Shown here piece by piece: positions 1-5,626 of a stretch of 7,434 nucleotides of DNA (within the stretch, counting starts at the first letter, position 1; each line of letters starts with the position of its first letter). Under the pieces are notes generated by a model. That model made no database searches, was not told the origin of the DNA, and worked only from the letters and a program-made list of their open reading frames with translations. Origin of the DNA: Chloroflexota bacterium. GTDB lineage: Bacteria > Chloroflexota > Dormibacteria > Dormibacterales > Dormibacteraceae. A program made the position numbers and the translations under genes. The DNA is taken from assembly GCA_005879675.1 (NCBI GenBank), contig VBJE01000050.1, forward strand, positions 1 through 7,434, read 5' to 3'.

Positions 1-878
1 GACGCTACCCGGCGCTCGACCGTCTCACCGGCGCGGAGGTGCACGTCAAGCACGAGAACCACAACCCCACGGGAGCGTTCAAGGTGCGAGGCGGCGTCAA
101 CCTGGTGAGCCGGCTGGGCGAGGACGAGCGCAGCCGCGGGGTCATCGCCGCCTCGACGGGCAACCACGGCCAGTCGGTCGCGTACGCGGCCCGGCTGTTC
201 GGCGTCAGCGCGATCATCTGCGCGCCCGCGACCGCCAACCCGGTCAAGGTCGAGTCGATGCAGGACCTCGGCGCGGAGGTGATCCTCGAGGGCGAGCGCT
301 ACGACGACTCGCGCCGGAATGCCGAGCGCCTTGCGCTGGAGCACGGCTACCGCTACATCCACTCCGGCGACGAGCCGCTCCTGATCGCCGGCGTGGGCAC
401 GCACACGCTCGAGACGCTGCAGGAGCAGCCTCGCATCGATACCGTCATCGTCCCCATCGGAGGCGGCTCGGGCGCGGCCGGGGCCTGCATCGCGGCCAAG
501 GCGATCAATCCTGATATCCAGGTCATCGGCGTCCAGTCCGAGCAGGCGCCGTCGGCGTACCTCAGCTGGAAGGACAGGGAGCTGCGCGAGGCGCCGAACC
601 GGACGCGGGCCGAGGGCCTGTCCACCGCGGCGCCGTTCGAGCTGCCGCAGAGGATCATGCGCCGGCTGCTCGACGACTTCGTCCTCGTCTCGGACGACGA
701 GATCGACGCCGCGACGGCGGTGATGATCGAGAAGACCCGCACCCTCGTCGAGGCGGCGGGCGCCGCGGCGCTGGCCGCCGCGCTCAAGCTGCGCGGGAAG
801 CTTCAGGGGCGCAGCATCGCGCTGATCTGCAGCGGCGGCAACATCAGCCCGGCGCAGCTGAAGGCGCTGCTCGGATGA
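1..878 (+). CDS. PLP-dependent threonine/serine dehydratase, 5' partial
   Basis: Fold-type II PLP enzyme that probably deaminates L-threonine (or L-serine) to 2-oxobutyrate (or pyruvate) and ammonia in the cytoplasm. The frame is open to the window edge (codons from position 3) and 291 codons are visible. Residues before the GTG at 39 already fit the family, so 39 is an internal valine codon and the true start lies upstream. Visible motifs are NPTGAFK, with the Schiff-base lysine at 81-83, STGNHGQS at about 153, the glycine-rich phosphate loop GGGSGAAGA from 459, and CSGGNIS ending at 848, whose serine normally contacts the PLP ring nitrogen. The protein ends just after SGGNIS, so there is no C-terminal ACT-like regulatory domain. 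This argues for a catabolic or short biosynthetic type rather than classical isoleucine-inhibited IlvA. A hydroxyectoine-type (EutB-like) or serine-racemase-like specificity cannot be excluded. Its stop overlaps the next gene's start (ATGA, 875-878). Confidence 0.93.
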   Translation, partial: RYPALDRLTGAEVHVKHENHNPTGAFKVRGGVNLVSRLGEDERSRGVIAASTGNHGQSVAYAARLFGVSAIICAPATANPVKVESMQDLGAEVILEGERYDDSRRNAERLALEHGYRYIHSGDEPLLIAGVGTHTLETLQEQPRIDTVIVPIGGGSGAAGACIAAKAINPDIQVIGVQSEQAPSAYLSWKDRELREAPNRTRAEGLSTAAPFELPQRIMRRLLDDFVLVSDDEIDAATAVMIEKTRTLVEAAGAAALAAALKLRGKLQGRSIALICSGGNISPAQLKALLG

Positions 879-1441
879 CCGCCACGTCTTCGGAGTTCCT
901 CGCCTACCCCGCGCCGCAGGACGACGGGGCGGCGCGCGGGCTGGAAGGTCGCGGGCTCCCGGCGCTCGAGCTGGCGTCGACGTCAGGCGGAACCGTCAAC
1001 CTCGCGGAGGCCGCGCCAAGGCTCGTCCTTTATGTGTATCCGAGCGCGACCGGGACGGCGGACCTTCCCGCGCCCGGCTGGAAGGAGATCCCTGGCGCTT
1101 TTGGCTGCACCGCCGAGAGCTGCGCCTTTCGCGACCGCATGGGCTCGTTCGAGGCCCTCGGCGTCACGGTGATGGGGCTGTCGGCGCAGACGACAGACGC
1201 GCAAAGGGCGTTCGCCGGGCGCAAGGAGATCAACTTTCCCCTGCTCAGCGATCCCGACCTGAGGCTGTCGACCGAGCTCGGCCTGCCGACCTTCACCGCG
1301 GGGGATCTCCGCCTCTACAAGCGACTCACGCTGGTCGCCGACTCCGGCCGGATCGCGAAGGTCTTCTATCCCGTCTTTCCACCGGATACCCATCCGGCGG
1401 AAGTCCTGGAGTGGGTCCAGGACCACTTCGCCCACCAATAG
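875..1441 (+). CDS. Peroxiredoxin (PrxQ/BCP-like redoxin family)
   Basis: Thioredoxin-fold peroxidase of 188 residues, expected to reduce H2O2 or organic hydroperoxides in the cytoplasm; no signal peptide is seen. The core is a beta strand LVLYVYP (50-56), then GCTAESCAFRD with the probable peroxidatic Cys78 and resolving Cys83, the C-x4-C spacing of atypical 2-Cys PrxQ enzymes. Later come FPLLSD (121-126), LGLPTF (135-140), KRLTLV with a candidate catalytic Arg150, and VFYPVFPPD (163-171). Compared with typical PrxQ there are about 15 extra residues between the YP motif and the active Cys, and the usual Thr/Ser three residues before that Cys is Ala75. I recall the same IPGA-x-GCT pattern in a widespread group annotated simply as peroxiredoxin or redoxin, so this looks like a subfamily trait rather than damage. 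The ATG at 875 overlaps the upstream stop, which suggests translational coupling; no strong Shine-Dalgarno is present. Confidence 0.9.
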   Translation: MTATSSEFLAYPAPQDDGAARGLEGRGLPALELASTSGGTVNLAEAAPRLVLYVYPSATGTADLPAPGWKEIPGAFGCTAESCAFRDRMGSFEALGVTVMGLSAQTTDAQRAFAGRKEINFPLLSDPDLRLSTELGLPTFTAGDLRLYKRLTLVADSGRIAKVFYPVFPPDTHPAEVLEWVQDHFAHQ

Positions 1442-1445
1442 GAGG
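1440..1445 (+). promoter_or_regulatory. Strong Shine-Dalgarno site for the SRPBCC gene
   Basis: AGGAGG starts within the stop codon of the peroxiredoxin gene (TAG, 1439-1441) and lies five bases before the ATG at 1451. It is the best-placed ribosome binding site in the window and fixes this start. Its position ties translation of the third gene to the end of the second. Confidence 0.85.
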
Positions 1446-1450
1446 AAGAG

Positions 1451-1873
1451 ATGGCGTTTCGAGAGGCATCGCTGGAGACGAAGGCGCCCGCGGACAGGGT
1501 GTGGCGCGTCTGGTCGGACGTCAACCGCTGGCCCGAGTGGAACCCCGACATGAAGGAGTCGCGGCTCGACGGCCCCCTTAAGCTCGGCGCCACGGGGATG
1601 ATCAACACGCGGTCGGGCGGCAAGCACGACGTGGTGGTGACGCATTACCAGGAGGGGCGCTCGTTCGAGCTGGAGAGCACGGCGATGCCGGGGACCAAGA
1701 TGGCGATCCGGGCCACGGTCGCCCCCAGCGGCAGCGGGACCACGATCACGCAGGGATTCGAGCCGCGCGGACTGCTGGCGCCGGTGGTCGGGCCGTTGAT
1801 GGGAGGCATGATCCTCAAGACCTTCAACTCGGTCCTGAACGGGCTCAAGCAGAAGGTGGAGTCGGCCGGCTAA
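1451..1873 (+). CDS. SRPBCC (START-like/polyketide cyclase-like) family protein
   Basis: Small 140-residue protein with the helix-grip pattern of the SRPBCC superfamily. It has an N-terminal strand (FREASLETKAPADRVWRVW, 3-21), the family signature DVNRWPEWNPDM (23-34), and a run of strands with VVVTHYQEGRSFELES (61-76) and GSGTTITQGFEPRG (94-107). It ends in a long helix (about 113-136) that would close over a hydrophobic cavity. Such proteins bind or modify lipids, polyketides or other hydrophobic ligands, and the sequence does not say which. There is no signal peptide and no membrane span. Length is normal for the family. It is the last gene of the unit with the dehydratase and the peroxiredoxin, and the intergenic region that follows contains a possible terminator hairpin. 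The specific function is unknown. Confidence 0.85.
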   Translation: MAFREASLETKAPADRVWRVWSDVNRWPEWNPDMKESRLDGPLKLGATGMINTRSGGKHDVVVTHYQEGRSFELESTAMPGTKMAIRATVAPSGSGTTITQGFEPRGLLAPVVGPLMGGMILKTFNSVLNGLKQKVESAG

Positions 1874-1882
1874 AGCTCCACC

Positions 1883-1916
1883 CCGCCTGGCCTCCGTGCG
1901 CCGGCCAGCAAGGCGG
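1883..1916 (+). terminator. Possible transcription terminator hairpin after the SRPBCC gene
   Basis: CCGCCTGGCC (1883-1892) can pair with GGCC (1903-1906) and AGGCGG (1911-1916), giving a ten-pair G/C-rich stem with a ten-base loop and a four-base bulge (1907-1910). It begins ten bases after the stop at 1873, a normal place for a terminator. No proper T tract follows, so intrinsic termination is unproven. It could also act as a 3'-end stabilising structure or form with Rho. Confidence 0.35.
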
Positions 1917-1957
1917 CCAGTCCCAGGCAGGGTGTCTTTCGCCCATTTACCACCTGG

Positions 1958-1982
1958 GTCAACGTTCCTAGCCTGAGTTGAC
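1958..1982. repeat. Inverted repeat GTCAAC-N13-GTTGAC, possible operator
   Basis: Perfect 6-bp arms at 1958-1963 and 1977-1982 are separated by 13 bases, with centres 19 bp apart, close to two helical turns. The right arm overlaps the -35-like TTGACG at 1978-1983. This geometry suits a dimeric regulator near a promoter, but arms this short can arise by chance. Confidence 0.3.
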
Positions 1983-2015
1983 GGGCGTGCTGTCGCGCCC
2001 TGTCGTGGCGACGCG

Positions 2016-2044
2016 GGAAATTCATAAGACTTGACGGAAATTCA
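2016..2044. repeat. Direct repeat GGAAATTCA with 20-bp period across the wzz-like start
   Basis: GGAAATTCA occurs at 2016-2024 and again at 2036-2044, identical over nine bases and exactly 20 bp (about two helical turns) apart. The second copy lies in codons 2-5 of the downstream gene, taking its TTG start at 2031. The words are A/T-rich in a strongly G/C-rich sequence. Such spacing is typical of direct-repeat regulator sites; a chance duplication is the alternative. Confidence 0.45.
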
Positions 2045-3434
2045 CTCCAACCAGCCGGCAGGCAGATTTCCGGTGCCGGATCGGAACGGCCATCACCGGC
2101 CTTTCGCGCCGTCGCCGCCTGGCCATGCGCGTCCGCACTCGGTCAAGACCCTGGGCAACGCACTTCGCCACCGATGGCTGATCGCGGTGATGCTACTGGT
2201 GATCTGCCTTGTTGGCGCGTTCGCCCTCGTCGTGGTCAAACCACGCACGTACGAGGCCAGCGCGCTTCTGTTCGTGGACGAGCGACATAACTCCTCGCAG
2301 GGTTTCGACCTCGCGCTTCAGGCCGCCGAGCTGATGAGCCATCACTACCTCGAGATGGCGACCAGTCGCGAGGTGCTGCAAGCCGCATGCAGCAGCCCCG
2401 ACGCGTCGAGTCTTCCGCCTGGCGTCGGCTGTGACCCTGCCTCGCTCGCCGGCAAGGTCCGGGCGGACACGGTCCGGGGCACCAGCTTGATCTCGATCAC
2501 GGTCTCATCCAGCTCCCCGGCTGCCGCCGCGGCCCTGGCGAATGCGATCGCTAACGCGCTGGTGGCCCAGGACCAGCGGCAGGTCGCGGAGCTGCTGGCG
2601 CCCACGAAGACGTACCTCGACTCGGAGCTGGATCGCCTCAGCAAGGCGATCAAGGACGAAAAGAGCGCTCTACCGGCGGGCGGGTCCTCGCCGGCCCTGA
2701 CCGCACTGGAAAGCGAGTATTCGGCCACCTACGCGCGCCGCCAGGACATCGCCCTCGAGGAGTACCGGCTGGCGGGCAGCCTCTCGGTGGTCGAGACTGC
2801 GCAGCCGCCGGCCAAGCCCGCCGACCCCGACCCGGTCCGCTATCTCCTCGTCGGGCTGGTGGCGGGCCTGGCCCTGGCGCTGGTGGCCGTCCTCATGCTC
2901 GAGTACTTCGACGAGCGCGTGCGCGAGCCGGAGGACCTGGCTCGTGCCGCCGGCACCCCTTTGGTCGTGATGGTGCCGCGCGCGACCCGCCGCCATGCCG
3001 CGAACAGGGTGCAGCCCTACTCCCTGGCCCACGCCGGCCTGCTGGCGGCTCAGCCACGGCTGCGACGCGTGCTCGTCGCCGCGTCCTCGCCCCGCGACCA
3101 CGCGGAAGTCGCGGCTCGGGGCCTGGCCGCGGCCGCAACCGAGGGAGGCCAGCAGGCGTTCGTGGAAGGGCCGGGCGACGAAGCTCCCCGAGCCACAGAA
3201 GCCGATGAGCTGAAAGTCATCGCAGCGCCTTCGCCGGACGTAAGCTCGCGCGCTCTCAACCTGGCCGGTTCCACAGACCTCGCGATCCTTGTGGCGACGG
3301 CGGGCCGCACGCGCTTCGGCGAGGCGCGTCGCACGGCGGAGATGCTCCGGCAGGCCGGGTCCGAGGTCGCCGTCGGGATCCTCCTGCCCCCGCGGCGAAG
3401 GCGCGATGCCAACGGCAAGGGCGCCTCGAAGTGA
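2031..3434 (+). CDS. Wzz-like polysaccharide co-polymerase with degenerate BY-kinase-like C-terminal domain
   Basis: Inner-membrane protein of 467 residues that probably controls chain length of the polymer made by this locus. It has a Pro/His-rich cytoplasmic tail (1-48), TM1 (about 49-69), and a Wzz-type start to the extracytoplasmic part (YEASALLFVDE, 74-84). A helical, partly coiled segment (about 185-215) is followed by a proline-rich stretch (259-268), TM2 (about 271-291), and EYFDERVREPEDLA (291-304), the usual post-TM2 signature. Residues 346-455 align with the ATPase fold of CpsD/Wzc-type tyrosine kinases, but the Walker A lysine position is Ala358 and the Walker B aspartate position is Ala398. 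No tyrosine cluster ends the protein. I infer a non-catalytic domain. An in-frame stop at 2025-2027 means TTG 2031 is the earliest start. It lacks a Shine-Dalgarno; GTG 2073 is an alternative. The stop overlaps the next start (GTGA, 3431-3434). Confidence 0.85.
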   Translation: MTEIHSNQPAGRFPVPDRNGHHRPFAPSPPGHARPHSVKTLGNALRHRWLIAVMLLVICLVGAFALVVVKPRTYEASALLFVDERHNSSQGFDLALQAAELMSHHYLEMATSREVLQAACSSPDASSLPPGVGCDPASLAGKVRADTVRGTSLISITVSSSSPAAAAALANAIANALVAQDQRQVAELLAPTKTYLDSELDRLSKAIKDEKSALPAGGSSPALTALESEYSATYARRQDIALEEYRLAGSLSVVETAQPPAKPADPDPVRYLLVGLVAGLALALVAVLMLEYFDERVREPEDLARAAGTPLVVMVPRATRRHAANRVQPYSLAHAGLLAAQPRLRRVLVAASSPRDHAEVAARGLAAAATEGGQQAFVEGPGDEAPRATEADELKVIAAPSPDVSSRALNLAGSTDLAILVATAGRTRFGEARRTAEMLRQAGSEVAVGILLPPRRRRDANGKGASK

Positions 3435-5596
3435 GCGACCCGCCACCGGTGGTGCTGAGCTGGGCCGCCTTTCAGCCACGCACAGCAGGACTGGCGGCAG
3501 CCCTGGGAGGACGCGCGTGCTTCGTCCACAGCCGGCGCCTGGCAAAGGGCGGGCTGCTCGGTCCTGTGCGTTACGCATGGCAGGCGTTGCGTACGTGGCG
3601 GCTGCTGAGCCGGCTCAATCCGAGCGCCGTCATCGTCGTCAGCCCGCCGCTGCCTGCGGTGTTGGTGGCCGCACTGTGGGCGACGGCCCATCGTCGGACC
3701 TGGATGCTCGACTGCCACACCGGCGCTTACACGGGCCGCAAGTGGGGCTGGACGCTGCCCGTGCATCGGCTCCTCTTCCGGCACGCGGCCGCCGTGCTCC
3801 ACAACACGGCGGAGGAGACGGAGATCGCCCGCGCCTGCACGGCCCGCGCCATCCACGTGCCGGACGATCTGCCGGATGCGAGCGAGGCCGAAACCGTGCC
3901 GCCGTCGCCGAGGCCTCGGGTTTTCGTGGCCGGGAGCTTCGACGAGAGCGAACCGGTGGCCGCCGTGCTCAGCGCGGCGTCCCGGATGTCGGACGTCGAG
4001 GTACGCCTCGCGGGCGACACACGTCGATTGTCGGGGGCCATTCGCGCAGGCGCGCCGCCCAACGTCGTCTTCACCGGGTACCTGCCCTACGCCCGCTTCC
4101 TGGGCGAGATGCTGGCCGCCGACGTGGTGGCGGTCTTCAGCGACGACGGTGTGGCTTACCGGTTGAACCGGGCGTCATGCGAAGCCATCGGGCTCGCCCG
4201 GCCGCTCGTGCTCCTCGACACACCAGGCAATCGCTCGAACTTCGGGGCCGCGGCGTTCCTCTGCGCCGCGGACCCCGAGCCCATGTCGCGAACGCTCGAG
4301 CGCGCGCTCATCGCCCGCGACGAGCTCACGGCGCGAAGCGGCAATCTCCGCACGCGAATGGACGAGCAGCGACGGCAGGCGATCAGGACCGTGCAGGAGG
4401 TCATGCATGGTGCTGCCCAGCTTCGGCCGGCCGCACGGCAATCGGTGCTGTACATCACTGAGCACACCTATCCCAACCAACCGATCGTCCGGCGCAATGT
4501 GGAGCAGCTCCTCGCCCAGGGCGCCGAGGTCGACCTGGTCTGCATGGCCAGCCGCAACGTGCCGAGCTGGCCGGCGGAACATCCATCGCTTCGCCTGCAC
4601 CAGATCCCGCTGGACCACCGCCGCAAGCCGGTGGCCCGCTACGTGTTCGAGTACTTGTTCTTCTTCGTGGCGGCGCTTCCCGTCGTCCTCGCGCTCTCCC
4701 TGCGCCGGCGGTACTCCGTGGTCCAGGTCGACAACCTGCCGGACTTCCTGGTCTTCGCCGCCCTGCCGGTCCGGCTGCGCGGGGCGCGGGTGGTCATGTT
4801 CTTCCACGAGCTGACGCCGGAGATGCTGTCGTCGCGACTCCGGCTGCGCGAAGGTCATCTCCTGAACGTCATGTCCGCCTGGTTGGAACGCCGCGCCAGC
4901 CGGTTCGCCGACCATGTCATCGTCCCGAGCCTGGCCTGCGCGAGGATCCTCGCGGGTCGCGGGCTTCCGCCCGAACGCATCTCGGTCGTGACCAACCTGG
5001 TCGCTCACCCAGCCGGCACGAACCACGTCGAGCGCCGGGCGGCCCCGGTCTTGATCACTCACGGGTCACTGACCGAGCGCTACGGCGTGCAGGTGGCGAT
5101 CCGGGCGATGGCCGTCCTGGCGCCCATCTGGCCACAGATCAGCCTGCGGGTCCTGGGCGATGGTGAGCACAGGCAGGCGCTGGAGCAATTGGTCGCTGAC
5201 CTGGGACTCGTCGACCGAGTCGTCTTCCGCGGGTTCGTGCCGTGGTCGGAGGCGATGGCCGAGGTTCGCGCAGCGACGCTGGGCCTCGTTCCCGTGATCG
5301 CCGACGGCTACGGAGAGCTCCTGCTCCCCGGCAAGCTCTTCGATTACGTGATGACCGGCACCCCCGCGATCAGCGCACGGCTGCCCACGATCCTCGAACA
5401 CTTTCCGCCCGACTCCGTGGCGTACTTCCCTCCGGGTGATCACCACGCGCTCGCCGAACAGGTGGATCGCTTGCTCCGGCACCCCGACGACGCCCGGCAG
5501 CAGGCAGCCCGAGCACTCGAGATCGCCCGCCCCGAGAACGTCTTCGACAGCTATCTCGCCGCATTGGGCCTGACCGCGGTTGGCGCTGCCGCGTAG
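3431..5596 (+). CDS. Tandem two-domain GT4-like glycosyltransferase fusion
   Basis: One 721-residue frame holds two complete glycosyltransferases of GT-B fold. The first (about 1-325) shows SPPLPAVLVAA (71-81), LDCHTGAYTGRKWGW (93-107), VFTGYLPY (213-220) and NRASCEAIGLARPLVLLDTP (246-265), with Glu251 as the likely donor-site acid. The second (about 337-715) starts with VLYITEHTYPNQPIVRRN (339-356), then a hydrophobic, probably membrane-associating helix (404-422), DNLPDFLVFAALP (434-446), FFHELTPEM (457-465), a second Rossmann domain from LITHGS (541), LRVLGDGEH (572-580) and LPGKLFDYVMTGTPAIS (632-648). Typical single GT4 enzymes are 330-420 residues, so this is twice the usual length. It probably adds two sugars in succession to a lipid-linked repeat unit at the cytoplasmic membrane face. 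Donors and acceptors cannot be read from sequence. GTG 3431 overlaps the upstream stop. A Shine-Dalgarno-like AGGAGG sits at the domain junction. Confidence 0.9.
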   Translation: MSDPPPVVLSWAAFQPRTAGLAAALGGRACFVHSRRLAKGGLLGPVRYAWQALRTWRLLSRLNPSAVIVVSPPLPAVLVAALWATAHRRTWMLDCHTGAYTGRKWGWTLPVHRLLFRHAAAVLHNTAEETEIARACTARAIHVPDDLPDASEAETVPPSPRPRVFVAGSFDESEPVAAVLSAASRMSDVEVRLAGDTRRLSGAIRAGAPPNVVFTGYLPYARFLGEMLAADVVAVFSDDGVAYRLNRASCEAIGLARPLVLLDTPGNRSNFGAAAFLCAADPEPMSRTLERALIARDELTARSGNLRTRMDEQRRQAIRTVQEVMHGAAQLRPAARQSVLYITEHTYPNQPIVRRNVEQLLAQGAEVDLVCMASRNVPSWPAEHPSLRLHQIPLDHRRKPVARYVFEYLFFFVAALPVVLALSLRRRYSVVQVDNLPDFLVFAALPVRLRGARVVMFFHELTPEMLSSRLRLREGHLLNVMSAWLERRASRFADHVIVPSLACARILAGRGLPPERISVVTNLVAHPAGTNHVERRAAPVLITHGSLTERYGVQVAIRAMAVLAPIWPQISLRVLGDGEHRQALEQLVADLGLVDRVVFRGFVPWSEAMAEVRAATLGLVPVIADGYGELLLPGKLFDYVMTGTPAISARLPTILEHFPPDSVAYFPPGDHHALAEQVDRLLRHPDDARQQAARALEIARPENVFDSYLAALGLTAVGAAA
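4395..4405 (+). promoter_or_regulatory. Internal Shine-Dalgarno-like site at the glycosyltransferase junction
   Basis: AGGAGG (4395-4400) lies just before an in-frame ATG at 4403 (Met325 of the fusion) and six bases before an out-of-frame ATG at 4407. The in-frame spacing of two bases is too short for an efficient start. It coincides with the boundary between the two glycosyltransferase domains, so it may be the relic of a separate gene start, or may allow some internal initiation. Gly-Gly and Glu-Glu type codon pairs also create such words by chance. Confidence 0.3.
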
Positions 5597-5626
5597 CGAG
5601 CCCGCTCCTGGCGCGAGGCCCTGACC

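Larger units (their letters stand above)
1874..2030. other. Structured intergenic region between two transcription units
   Basis: This 157-bp gap is the only sizeable non-coding stretch in the window. From left to right it contains a possible terminator hairpin (1883-1916), an imperfect inverted repeat (1922-1958), a GTCAAC/GTTGAC inverted repeat (1958-1982), two short hairpins (1983-2000 and 2002-2012), and the first copy of a 9-bp direct repeat (2016-2024). Its right end is visibly richer in A/T than the flanking genes. A -35-like TTGACG occurs at 1978-1983, but 16-18 bases downstream there is no convincing -10 hexamer. I therefore infer a promoter in this interval without being able to place it. 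Confidence 0.6.

Noticed and set aside
39..41. GTG as the start of the dehydratase
   Set aside because: The frame is open upstream to the window edge and the preceding residues (PALDRLTGAE) already match the family just before the PLP lysine motif. The gene is 5' truncated.
1978..2006. Sigma70-type promoter with -35 TTGACG
   Set aside because: At 17-bp spacing the hexamer is TGTCGT, a poor -10, and 16 or 18 bp are no better. Kept only as a hint that a promoter lies in this region.
2670..3856. Long antisense frames under the wzz-like and first glycosyltransferase genes
   Set aside because: They mirror the sense genes' codon pattern, are Arg/Gly-rich and show no domain, start signal or conserved motif. 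Long antisense frames are expected at this G/C content.
3289..4461. Long + strand frame overlapping the wzz-like and glycosyltransferase genes
   Set aside because: It is Arg/Ala/Gly-rich with no recognisable domain and lies under two well-supported genes in another frame.
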